This document shows positions 41,837 through 48,654 of a DNA stretch of 64,000 nucleotides, piece by piece (position 1 is the stretch's first letter; every line of letters starts with the position of its first letter). Source of the DNA: a virus; IMG/VR virus record IMGVR_UViG_3300010371_000001, positions 38,274 through 102,273 of that record; one strand, given 5' to 3'. The notes beneath the pieces are model-generated. The model saw only the letters and a list, made by a program, of their open reading frames with translations. It was not told the origin of the DNA and did not search any database. Made by a program: the position numbers and the translations under genes.

Positions 41837-42192
41837 TAGGATGCGCCCCCTTCCAGCGCCGCCGCGATCAGCCCCACGCCAGCCGTACACCACTGCCCAT
41901 CACGACACTCTTTGCACGTCTGCATATGCGTCTCATCTTCCAGCCCTGTCAGCACCAGGGGAACCGGCGCACCGGGGATATCCGTCACCGCCCGCCAGTT
42001 TTTGCCGCGCCACCAGAATGCGTAGCCTAGCTTACCGGGGATGGCCTTGATGGGCGTCGGCTCGCGCAACCCTAACATCTCACCCGCCGTGCGAGGCAGC
42101 ACGAACGCATCCATGACGGTGCCGCCGGGTTGCCAATGGAACGCGCTTTCCGGCGCGATGAGGTTCTGTGGGGTCAAGAGGATGATGGTCAC
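41836..42192 (-). CDS. Hypothetical protein with Cys pair
   Basis: The 118-residue protein starts at GTG 42192 behind AAGGAGGGG. It has AFWWRGKNWRAVTDIPGAPV and the Cys-rich CKECRDGQWC near the C-terminus. The beginning (TIILLTPQNLIAPESAFHW) reads as a strand-turn element. No family is recognised. Confidence 0.55.
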   Translation of the reverse strand: MTIILLTPQNLIAPESAFHWQPGGTVMDAFVLPRTAGEMLGLREPTPIKAIPGKLGYAFWWRGKNWRAVTDIPGAPVPLVLTGLEDETHMQTCKECRDGQWCTAGVGLIAAALEGGAS

Positions 42193-42393
42193 TTACTTAT
42201 CCCCTCCTTGCTGGCCACGCTTATCCAGCCACGTCCCCAGCAGCGAATGCAGTTCGGCGATTTCGCCGGGCTGCAAGGTCGTGATGACTTGCTCGCCGCC
42301 CTCAAATTGCCAGTGGTGATGCTTGATGATGAACCAGCCCGCATGCTCAGGATCTTCGTCAATGCTCATGAAACTGGTTTCCACACGTGGCAT
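42193..42393 (-). CDS. Hypothetical protein, 66 residues
   Basis: ATG 42393 follows AAGGAGGG. The protein contains DEDPEHAGWFIIKHHHWQF and LQPGEIAELHSLLGTWLDKR, a strand-strand-helix layout. Its stop abuts the GTG of the next gene. No function is assigned. Confidence 0.55.
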   Translation of the reverse strand: MPRVETSFMSIDEDPEHAGWFIIKHHHWQFEGGEQVITTLQPGEIAELHSLLGTWLDKRGQQGGDK

Positions 42394-42406
42394 TGGTATG
42401 CCCTCC

Positions 42407-42616
42407 TTATGTTGCATCGTCGTAGCGTTCTTCCGTCGCTGACCGCTGCCAGCCGTAACGAATACAGTCACCACACCCCAGTGGATGCCCTGGCTGGCGG
42501 GCGCGGAACCAGTGCAGAATGCGGCAGAACTCGACGTACTGACTGAGTGTCATTTGATTGCCATGCGCGTCGTCGTATGCTTCCAATGCGGCAATGACAT
42601 CGACGATATCAGCCAT
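42407..42616 (-). CDS. Hypothetical protein, 69 residues
   Basis: ATG 42616 lies behind GAGGGGG and shares a base with the upstream stop (TGATG). Residues 1-35 form helices (DVIAALEAYDDAHG, LSQYVEFCRILHWF). CGDC in the second half could be part of a metal site. No family is recognised. Confidence 0.5.
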   Translation of the reverse strand: MADIVDVIAALEAYDDAHGNQMTLSQYVEFCRILHWFRARQPGHPLGCGDCIRYGWQRSATEERYDDAT

Positions 42617-42822
42617 CACTCCCCCTCGCCTTCCAGCCGCGCCCGCAGCGCTTCCCACTCGGATGCATTGTGGATGATCGTGCCGCCATCGTCGCCCTGG
42701 CGCTCCCCCATGCGGATGACGGCGATGATGCGCGTCCCCGTCTCAGCATGGATGCGCCACCACAGTTCCATCACCTCAGCCATCGGCATGCGCGGGGTTG
42801 GCGTGTTGGTTGGTTCAGCCAT
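42616..42822 (-). CDS. Hypothetical protein, 68 residues
   Basis: The protein has a Thr/Pro-rich start, then MAEVMELWWRIHAETGTRII and an acidic end. It overlaps both neighbours by one base. The fold appears small and helical; the role is unknown. Confidence 0.5.
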   Translation of the reverse strand: MAEPTNTPTPRMPMAEVMELWWRIHAETGTRIIAVIRMGERQGDDGGTIIHNASEWEALRARLEGEGE

Positions 42823-43001
42823 TACTCACCTCCCTGAGTTTTTACCGCTGTCGGTAAAAACTCAGGTTCCGGCGGTGCCTGTGGTGGCACCGCCTCCTTA
42901 TTGGCATGCGTGCGCTCATGCTCATTGGCGCATGGGGGACAGAGCATCAGGCCGCAGTCACAGCGGTACATGGCGGTAGGTTGCCAGCAGAGATCACACA
43001 T
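42822..43001 (-). CDS. B-box-like zinc-finger mini-protein
   Basis: The 59-residue protein has CDLCWQPTAMYRCDCG then LMLCPPCANEHERTH, a Cys/His spacing like a B-box or related two-site zinc finger. A Pro/Glu-rich tail follows. ATG 43001 shares its A with the upstream stop (TAATG) and follows AGGAGG. A longer frame starting at 43358 overlaps the upstream gene and is rejected. It may be a protein-protein adaptor. Confidence 0.6.
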   Translation of the reverse strand: MCDLCWQPTAMYRCDCGLMLCPPCANEHERTHANKEAVPPQAPPEPEFLPTAVKTQGGE

Positions 43002-43555
43002 TAGCGTAAGCCTCCTGTTTGGTGAATAGGGTGCGTGGGGCAGAAATCCACCAGGCCATCCACCCATGCCGTCAGCCGCAGCCGCCAGAAGGTCGTGCGC
43101 AGATCGGGCAATGCGGTGATGAGCGATTGATACACATCCGGCATGCTGCCTTCCCAGCACTGCTCTTTGATGCGCGCGCAATACGTCCCCATGCGGTGAT
43201 CGCCCGCCAGCACCGCGCCGTGGAATGGGGCCACCATCTCGAAGGGCGTCTGTGTTTTCGCGGCCAGCCCCATCGCCAGATCCAGCGGGATCAACTCGGT
43301 TTCGCCGCGCTGCTGCAATTGCGTCCAGAGCAGCCCCATACGCACCTTGTCGCGCCAATACGCCGCGAGCGGATGGCTATCCGATGCGGGCTGTGGTGGC
43401 GCTGCTTCGGCCACCGGGCGCGTGATGGTCTTGGGATGGCCCTGCGGGTCGCTGTACATCCGGTGGCTGCCTGATGATGAGGACAGCGGGCCGGAGTCGA
43501 TGCGGCGTGTGGCATGCACCGGGCGGGTGTAGTTGGGATCGTCGTACAGGCTCAT
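43001..43555 (-). CDS. Hypothetical protein of the leftward operon
   Basis: The 184-residue protein starts at 43555 behind GGGAGGG, overlapping the upstream stop (ATGA). Residues 1-60 are Ser/Arg/Pro-rich and likely disordered. The rest is helical: PLAAYWRDKVRMGLLWTQLQ, GETELIPLDLAMGLAAKT, LRTTFWRLRLTAWVDGLVDF. No catalytic or metal motif is seen and no family is recognised. Confidence 0.55.
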   Translation of the reverse strand: MSLYDDPNYTRPVHATRRIDSGPLSSSSGSHRMYSDPQGHPKTITRPVAEAAPPQPASDSHPLAAYWRDKVRMGLLWTQLQQRGETELIPLDLAMGLAAKTQTPFEMVAPFHGAVLAGDHRMGTYCARIKEQCWEGSMPDVYQSLITALPDLRTTFWRLRLTAWVDGLVDFCPTHPIHQTGGLR

Positions 43556-44205
43556 GCGCCCTCCCACAGGCGCATTGCTGCCTGACCTGGCAAGGGCTGC
43601 CATACGCGGGCATCACGTGCCGGGAAGCCATTGAGGCGATCATGGAATGCTTCTAATGGCTTGCGCTTCGAGACGTGCAGGCGTGCATCAGTTCCAAGTG
43701 GGCGTAAAATATCTTGCGTGAACAGGTCGTATAGCCCCTTCTCGCCCGCTGGTTCAACATAGATACGCAACATGCCAACGGCATCGGTATACGCACCGAA
43801 ACCATTGGCATGCAGCACGGTCGCCAATGACCGCCCAATAGGTTGCGTATGGGGAAGCTCAACATCAATCCCGCGCAACTCTTTTTGATGCCGCAGCACG
43901 AGGTCATACACTTCGCGCAACCGGTCGCTCTTGACACGGCGCTCACCACCGCAGATAGGGCAAAGGGCTGTGGCACCATACAAGGCGTTGCCTACGCGAC
44001 TACGCACGCAGTCGCAATCACTCCAAAAGTCGGACGTGGGAATGGTGACGGTGCGCTTGCCGGTGTTGTGGCATGCATGGCATTTACCGCCAGGCAAGGC
44101 GTCTGGAACGCCTTTGCAGTCAGGGCAAATATCAGGATTGCGGCTGGCACGCACGATGGCGAGCCGTTCTAAGGGGATGATGGAGCCATCAATTTCTTCT
44201 GCCAT
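43552..44205 (-). CDS. DnaJ-type zinc-finger protein, first gene of the leftward operon
   Basis: The 217-residue protein has ICPDCKGVP, KCHACHNTGKRT, SDCDCVRSR and ALCPICGGERR, the repeated CxxCxG pattern of DnaJ-like cysteine-rich domains. A helical and mixed C-terminal region follows (RLREVYDLVLRHQKELRG, GRSLATVLHANGFGAY). It may bind partially folded protein or DNA. GGGAG lies before ATG 44205. It is the first coding region after the long leader from the promoter at 44610-44638. Confidence 0.6.
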   Translation of the reverse strand: MAEEIDGSIIPLERLAIVRASRNPDICPDCKGVPDALPGGKCHACHNTGKRTVTIPTSDFWSDCDCVRSRVGNALYGATALCPICGGERRVKSDRLREVYDLVLRHQKELRGIDVELPHTQPIGRSLATVLHANGFGAYTDAVGMLRIYVEPAGEKGLYDLFTQDILRPLGTDARLHVSKRKPLEAFHDRLNGFPARDARVWQPLPGQAAMRLWEGA

Positions 44206-44603
44206 TAGCTACTCCCAAAACTGGCCCCTTGCTGAAAATGGGTATAAAAATACCACGTACCCAGCAAGGGCAACGTGGGGAACATGGCTCGCTGGTTTCC
44301 AGCCTAGCGGTATACAATTAGCACCGCATCTGCTAAACTGGAAACGCCAGTTCCCGGACACAACGGGAAAGGGCTGCAAGTGGGCGGGGGCTACCAACAC
44401 CCGCCCCTTGCCTTCAGGGGGAATACAAAAGGATATCGCAACTCCCCTTTATGGGGATCAGGGGCCGTCAACCGGAAGCCAGACTGAAATAGACGAGATA
44501 GACATCGTTTGACGCCAACTCCTTCCATCCACCAGGGCTGGGAGAGGTCAATGTGCCTCTCAGAAACAGCGAATCGCAATTCGACGGCAAGCGCGCCGCA
44601 TGC
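44206..44603 (-). promoter_or_regulatory. About 400-base structured untranslated leader
   Basis: Between the promoter at 44610-44638 and the first gene there is no open frame with a ribosome site. Visible structures include CCCTTGCTG/CAGCAAGGG (44226-44234 with 44262-44270), enclosing GGTAT/ATACC near the start codon, and several C/G-rich blocks at 44396-44475 (CCCCTTGCCTTCAGGGGG, CTCCCCTTTATGGGGA). This could be an antitermination, attenuation or small-RNA region. No known riboswitch consensus is recognised. Confidence 0.45.
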
Positions 44604-44609
44604 CATCCA

Positions 44610-44638
44610 GTATACCGGTCGCATAACTGCCTGTCAAC
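44610..44638 (-). promoter_or_regulatory. Consensus promoter of the leftward operon
   Basis: On the minus strand TTGACA (44633-44638) and TATACT (44610-44615) are exactly 17 bases apart. It points to the operon that begins at 44205. The -35 overlaps one arm of the operator-like repeat CCTGTCAA. Confidence 0.8.
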
Positions 44639-44794
44639 CATATTACTGTCACAGGGTGATTGACAGGCAATAGAAAAGCGCGTTGCGCCACCCAGCGCCA
44701 GACGGCGCAACGCACCAATAATGCGTGGGGCAGCAACAACGCGCATGCACGTTCTTGACACGCGAAAGTGAACCTGTCACACCATTGCGACAGG
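44631..44794. repeat. Repeated CCTGTC/GACAGG operator-like sites
   Basis: CCTGTCAA (44631-44638) and TTGACAGG (44660-44667) are exact inverse complements; CTGTCACAG lies between them. A second pair, CCTGTC (44773-44778) and GACAGG (44789-44794), lies upstream. The first overlaps the -35 of the leftward promoter, so a repressor probably binds here. The best candidate is the XRE protein encoded at 44989-45213. Confidence 0.55.
44680..44713 (-). terminator. Terminator of the leftward XRE gene
   Basis: GCGTTGCGCC and GGCGCAACGC form a perfect 10-base-pair stem with a 14-base loop. On the minus strand it is followed by GCTTTTCTATT. It would stop transcripts from 45213-44989 before the leftward operon promoter. 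From 44795 to 44988 I see no gene. Confidence 0.7.
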
Positions 44795-44988
44795 CTGCGC
44801 ATAGCCCGCTTGGCTGTGTACAACACACCCATGACGTGCTATGCTGGCCACAGCCCATTCTGGCTACCCAACCAGCGTGGGTTAGCGGGCGGTTGAGGTC
44901 GAATCTCTTCCGTCCCGCGCTCTCCTGCGACTTATCGACAATCTAGCCTAAATGGCTAGATATGTCAATCTCCGATCAAACTGCGTTT

Positions 44989-45213
44989 CTATTGTTCATG
45001 TGCGTTACCTGTCGAATCCTCAATGATGAGATCCGTCACTTTGACATTGAACGCAGCGGCAATCTTACGCAACGTATCTATTTCTAGATTGAGATCAGTG
45101 TCTTTCCACAACTCCCTAGCGGTGTTGTAACTTATCCCCGTTGCGCGCATGAGATCGGTGGGATTTTTCATCCCACGTTCTTCTGCATATTGCTTGACTC
45201 GAAATCGAGCCAT
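44989..45213 (-). CDS. XRE-type regulator, Cro/CI-like
   Basis: The 74-residue protein is a small helix-turn-helix: FRVKQYAEERGMKNPTDLMR, then ATGISYNTARELWKD and LRKIAAAFNVKVTDLI. Its size fits a Cro or a minimal CI. ATG 45213 has GGGAGAG upstream; an in-frame start at 45234 is less well spaced. It has a consensus promoter (45241-45269) and a terminator, so it is a single-gene unit. A divergent promoter lies 23 bases away. Confidence 0.75.
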   Translation of the reverse strand: MARFRVKQYAEERGMKNPTDLMRATGISYNTARELWKDTDLNLEIDTLRKIAAAFNVKVTDLIIEDSTGNAHEQ

Positions 45214-45240
45214 ATTCTTTGCTCTCCCGTTCATGAAGAT

Positions 45241-45269
45241 ATCTTAACATCAGTTACCACCAATGTCAA
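45241..45269 (-). promoter_or_regulatory. Leftward promoter of the XRE gene
   Basis: On the minus strand TTGACA (45264-45269) and TAAGAT (45241-45246) are 17 bases apart and read toward the start at 45213. Confidence 0.75.
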
Positions 45270-45291
45270 GAGGCATCACTTTAAGATGGTA

Positions 45292-45320
45292 TTGACAAGA
45301 GCGTAAATTCCTGTTATCAT
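45292..45320 (+). promoter_or_regulatory. Divergent rightward promoter
   Basis: TTGACA (45292-45297) and TATCAT (45315-45320) are 17 bases apart. The transcript would run antisense to the gene at 45359-45562 and could reach the gene at 45646. No well-placed start codon follows directly, so an antisense or regulatory RNA is possible. Confidence 0.6.
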
Positions 45321-45358
45321 GTGCATCAGACAAAACACCTAGCACATGAGCAACCGAA

Positions 45359-45562
45359 TTACCCCAGTTGATAAATGACGATGAGGCGCTTTGTGCGATA
45401 GAAATCCGACGGGTTGCGGAAATAGCGTTGCACGATATTCTGCTCCGTCTTTCCATTCCGAACACTAAGCACCTTGTAACCCTGTGCGGCCATCTTGGCC
45501 GCATCACGTTCAAACTCTTTTGTGTCTTTGTATTCCTTCGTGACGATTGGTGGAAGTGGCAT
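45359..45562 (-). CDS. Small conserved-looking protein, unknown
   Basis: The 67-residue protein starts behind TAGGAGGG at ATG 45562. It has KEYKDTKEFERDAAKMAAQG, then YKVLSVRNGKT and RTKRLIVIYQLG. This is a pattern known from small bacterial proteins that read the same way (KEF..D...M...GY.V). It lies in the switch region, opposite the divergent promoter at 45292. Function is unknown. Confidence 0.6.
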   Translation of the reverse strand: MPLPPIVTKEYKDTKEFERDAAKMAAQGYKVLSVRNGKTEQNIVQRYFRNPSDFYRTKRLIVIYQLG

Positions 45563-45579
45563 AAGTCCCTCCTAAATGT

Positions 45580-45609
45580 TTGACGCACTCCTTGCCCATC
45601 GCATATACT
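45580..45609 (+). promoter_or_regulatory. Rightward promoter for the small HTH gene
   Basis: TTGACG (45580-45585) and TATACT (45604-45609) are separated by 18 bases and lie 36 bases before the start at 45646. Confidence 0.6.
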
Positions 45610-45645
45610 GCCCTTAGAACAAGCTTTCCTTGGGTAGTGGTGGTG

Positions 45646-45861
45646 ATGATGGCAAGAACAAAGGGAGCTATTCGACTCATCAGCAAGGCGGCGGCGGCAA
45701 AAGAGTTTGACGTGAAATGGTATCAAGTCGATCATCTCGTGCGCAAATTCCGCCTTCAGCCGATACCTGTTTTCAGCGGGGACCACCGCACGAAGCACAT
45801 GTATCGCTATGACGATGTCGCACGCCTCATGAGAATTGCGCCCCTAAAGCGCGCCTCATGA
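45646..45861 (+). CDS. Small MerR/excisionase-like DNA-binding protein
   Basis: The 71-residue protein has RLISKAAAAKEFDVKWYQVD, then LVRKFRLQPIPVFSGDHRTK and YRYDDVARLMRIA, a winged helix with a recognition wing. Either ATG 45646 or 45649 is the start; the ribosome site is weak. It overlaps the end of the convergent repressor gene by 6 bases. The -35 lies in the leader of the opposite gene, a typical crowded switch. Confidence 0.55.
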   Translation: MMARTKGAIRLISKAAAAKEFDVKWYQVDHLVRKFRLQPIPVFSGDHRTKHMYRYDDVARLMRIAPLKRAS

Positions 45862-46434
45862 GGCGTTCCCAACGAGTGCCGCGATCTCATCGGTTTTACG
45901 TTGCCATCGTGGCGTATCGCGTTCCCGATTCTGATACCAGTCATAGATGACATCGGCATAGCGCACCGCTTTCTCCAATGGCGGCATGTCCGAAGCCAAG
46001 ATTTCATCAGCACGCTCTTTGTAGGGCGATTGCTGATTGATCCCTTGCCACAAAGGTGATTGGGCCGCAATGTGCAAGAGGTCGATTGCGTACTGACGAA
46101 CCTCGCGCGCCTCTTTCGTTTGTGGCGGTGGTTCTTGTCCCACAATTTGGGCGAGTTGCTTGATATCGGGAAACCCCTCCAAACGCAGCACATCTTCTAG
46201 CGGGATCTCCAATTGTCGCGCAATGGCGAGGCATTGCCCTATTAGTGGGCGTCGCTTGCCACGGCGGATCTGAGACCAGCTGGTCTCATTGATGTGCATT
46301 TGCTCTGCAAGATGCACATTGCGCGTATCTGCGTCCGGGTGTCGCGCCTGATACGCCGCAATCCAACGCCTGAATGCCGTAGTGGCGGCGGCGGGCGCAG
46401 GGGGCATCTTTGCCACATCAGTTGGCAAAGGCAT
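45856..46434 (-). CDS. XRE-type repressor, candidate prophage repressor
   Basis: The 192-residue protein has a helix-turn-helix at about 40-85: NVHLAEQMHINETSWSQIRR then GKRRPLIGQCLAIARQLEIP. A helical C-terminal half (REVRQYAIDLLHIAAQSPLW, LEKAVRYADVIYDWY) could dimerise; no LexA-type Ser/Lys protease site is visible. ATG 46434 has AAGGGAG upstream. Its promoter carries the palindrome at 46473-46488, and a related site lies in the early promoter at 60904-60932. It is the best candidate for the immunity repressor. Confidence 0.65.
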   Translation of the reverse strand: MPLPTDVAKMPPAPAAATTAFRRWIAAYQARHPDADTRNVHLAEQMHINETSWSQIRRGKRRPLIGQCLAIARQLEIPLEDVLRLEGFPDIKQLAQIVGQEPPPQTKEAREVRQYAIDLLHIAAQSPLWQGINQQSPYKERADEILASDMPPLEKAVRYADVIYDWYQNRERDTPRWQRKTDEIAALVGNAS

Positions 46435-46462
46435 AGGCACTCCCTTCTTTAATTGACCCGAC

Positions 46463-46488
46463 ATTATATGACACAGAACATGTTCTGT
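46463..46488 (-). promoter_or_regulatory. Repressor promoter with 16-base palindromic operator
   Basis: On the minus strand TATAAT (46463-46468) lies 29 bases before the repressor start. The perfect palindrome ACAGAACATGTTCTGT (46473-46488) fills the region between -10 and -35. No good -35 hexamer is seen. The layout suggests autoregulation. Confidence 0.7.
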
Positions 46489-46787
46489 TCCCCATCAATG
46501 TACCACGCGCAACTAATATTCGTCTAGATAAATCCCCCGCAACAGCCGATAAATGCTAGCCTCGTTTCGCATTCTTTTCCAGATATCGACTTCTTGCCTA
46601 CGGCAAGACTAGGGAGCGCGTGATGGCATCGAGGGCCGGTATCACTATGGATGAGGATAACAGTGGATAATAAGAGTACGCTTGATTATCTCAGTATACG
46701 ACGGGGCGGGGGTGGGGGGCAAGTGGGGGGGGGATGTGGGGAATGGGGATAAAGCTTGGCTGATTTATCCCCTTTAGAACTGGTAGA
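46489..46787. other. Intergenic region with a G-rich tract
   Basis: No gene is visible. TCTTGCC/GGCAAGA (46592-46598 with 46602-46608) forms a hairpin with loop TAC. From 46703 to 46748 the plus strand has six or more runs of four to nine G, enough for one or two intramolecular G-quadruplexes. The tract ends about 40 bases after the stop of the leftward gene at 46788, so leftward RNA would be C-rich here. Confidence 0.55.
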
Positions 46788-48443
46788 CTACATCGGTAAC
46801 ATGGGCTGAGCAATCCACCCTAGCGTCTGAACCTTTGAAGGCGTGTCGAACGCCTTGCCGTCTAATAAGTCTTGAATCGTCCTGATTTGCAGGCGATGAT
46901 ATTCTTTGCCAAGATAGGTATATGTCCCAGCAGAAGCTGCTTCGGATATCATGCCCTTTGTTGGCTCTTGTAGACAGATGAACCCGGCCATTTCGGAATT
47001 GGGTTCCCGTTCCAAAACCCCGCGTAATTCACGCACAAATGCAGGTGTTAGTTTTCCGCCCTTGACGGATATGACCATATTTTTGAGGCTATCCCCTGTT
47101 TCAAAGTGGATGCGGCCATCCACTCCCAGATCGCCAGAATGTTTCGTGCTAGAAAATCCCCCGGCAAGCTCCACTGACCAATGCTGAAATTGCCGTGGAT
47201 CGCGGTTAAAGAGATCCTGAGCGCCTTCAACACTCAAGGGAACACCGCTAACTTCATAGTGTTCACCTTCTTGCAATCCGTAGCGACGGAAAAGGACATC
47301 ACGCACAAGCTGAACGGAGAGAATAGCGATATCGCATCCTATCCATTTGCGCCCAGACAAATGTGCGGCATAAATTGCCGTCCCGCAGCCACAAAACGGG
47401 TCAAAGACCACATCTCCCGGATTACTGCTTGCGGTGATGATGCGATCTAGGAGAGCGATAGGCTTTTGCGTAGGGTAGCCCAGTCGCTCGGAGGCCGATG
47501 CCTGAATTGGTGGGATATCATCCCATAAATTGCCAACTTTGGGAGGGGCCACCTCATTGAGATAAATCTTGCGGAGTGGGCGGCCCTTGCTATTCCAGGC
47601 TAGTTTGCCTAGTCGGTCAAACTCCTCAAGTTTCTCTCGTGTCATCATCCACCCATATTGGGGTGTGTAGCCCTTATATTCATAGATCAAGTTGGGTCGT
47701 ATCCCTAACGCCGCATTGCGCTCAATATCGTGTAATCGGTATCGCCTTCCATCCGGTTCCACGAAACGATAAAAATTCTCTACATAACGCTCATCACGCT
47801 CCTGAGTAGGGGGGTAAAATACGTAGCGATTGGTTTTGCTATAAAAGAAAATCGTATCAGTGATGTCACCTAGCCTGCGTGAAGTTGTATTATGAGCGGT
47901 CGTGCGCTTCCAAATAATCTCATTGCGGAAGTTCTGATGCCCGAACACTCCGTCCAGGATGACCTTGATATAGTGGCTAGCAGTAGAATCGCAATGAAGA
48001 TACAGGGAACCAGTTGGTTTAAGGATGCGACGCATTTCAAACAAGCGGTAAGACATGTACACCAGGTACGCAAGTAACCTTGGTTGTGTATGCCTAAGTG
48101 CATTGATCCAGGTTGCCCAAAAGGCTACCAAATCCTCATCAGCCCCGTACTCCCGAAATGACTGGGGCATATTGCGCACCATTTCTTCCTTTTCCGGGTC
48201 CATATCCCAGGCATCACAAAACGCTTCTTCCTGCTCTGGTACAGGTAGACCAGTGAGATTTTTGTAGATTAAGTTGTAGTTTCGCTGGCTATTGAATGGG
48301 GGATCGAGGTAAATGAGATCGACGGAAGCACTGGTCATTTCTCGCATAATGGTAAGGTTATCACCGTAAAATAAGTGGTTGTTTCTTATCCGCGTCTCCA
48401 CATCGAAGATGCCTGGTAGGTGTTGTGGATGCCTTTTGGTCAC
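46788..48443 (-). CDS. DNA methyltransferase fused to Mrr-like nuclease domain (copy 1)
   Basis: The 551-residue protein is an N4-Cys/N6-Ade methyltransferase of the beta class order: the catalytic DPPF motif at 47-50 (in IYLDPPFNS) precedes the SAM-binding DPFCGCGT near 348. The C-terminal 150 residues look like a PD-(D/E)xK nuclease of the Mrr type: SGDLGVDGRI near 437-447 and VISVKGG near 453-459. One chain may both modify and cut DNA, or cut only unmodified DNA. The start is GTG 48443 behind AAGGGG. An operator-like inverted repeat lies upstream (48470-48487). A diverged copy lies at 56579-58045. Confidence 0.85.
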   Translation of the reverse strand: MTKRHPQHLPGIFDVETRIRNNHLFYGDNLTIMREMTSASVDLIYLDPPFNSQRNYNLIYKNLTGLPVPEQEEAFCDAWDMDPEKEEMVRNMPQSFREYGADEDLVAFWATWINALRHTQPRLLAYLVYMSYRLFEMRRILKPTGSLYLHCDSTASHYIKVILDGVFGHQNFRNEIIWKRTTAHNTTSRRLGDITDTIFFYSKTNRYVFYPPTQERDERYVENFYRFVEPDGRRYRLHDIERNAALGIRPNLIYEYKGYTPQYGWMMTREKLEEFDRLGKLAWNSKGRPLRKIYLNEVAPPKVGNLWDDIPPIQASASERLGYPTQKPIALLDRIITASSNPGDVVFDPFCGCGTAIYAAHLSGRKWIGCDIAILSVQLVRDVLFRRYGLQEGEHYEVSGVPLSVEGAQDLFNRDPRQFQHWSVELAGGFSSTKHSGDLGVDGRIHFETGDSLKNMVISVKGGKLTPAFVRELRGVLEREPNSEMAGFICLQEPTKGMISEAASAGTYTYLGKEYHRLQIRTIQDLLDGKAFDTPSKVQTLGWIAQPMLPM

Positions 48444-48469
48444 GTCGTTGCCCCTTATCTATGAGAATA

Positions 48470-48487
48470 TAGCGAGATAACTCGCTA
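48470..48487. repeat. Inverted repeat upstream of the first methyltransferase-nuclease
   Basis: TAGCGAG and CTCGCTA are exact inverse complements around ATAA, 26 bases upstream of the GTG start. It is a likely operator. From here to 48654 there is no gene. Confidence 0.5.
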
Positions 48488-48654
48488 ACTCTGCTTGTAT
48501 TCTTGTGACCATTGTACTTGCAAAGTCAACATCCGGAGTTGCGCAAGGTGCATGACGAATATGTGCGACAGCATGGCAAGGGATGAATCGATTTGCCAAT
48601 CTGCTCCCCCTGCACTATCATGTAACCGTATCAAGCATGTGAAGGATGCAGCAG

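Noticed and set aside
42822-43358. 178-codon frame containing the B-box-like mini-protein
   Set aside because: Its upstream two-thirds overlap a better-supported gene in another frame. The TAATG overlap and AGGAGG site mark the real start at 43001.
44560-44832. 90-codon minus-strand frame with hydrophobic stretches upstream of the leftward operon
   Set aside because: It spans a terminator, a consensus promoter and operator-like repeats and has no ribosome site, so it is not coding.
44886-44920. tRNA-like T-arm (GAGGTCGAATCTC) near the switch region
   Set aside because: The flanking GCGGG and CCCGC close a simple hairpin about 35 bases long; there is no room for the D and anticodon arms, so it is not a tRNA.
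46473-46488. LexA/SOS box of the GAAC-N4-GTTC type
   Set aside because: The palindrome has GAAC-AT-GTTC with a 2-base gap, not the Gram-positive LexA spacing. The repeat of its half-site at the early promoter fits a phage operator better.
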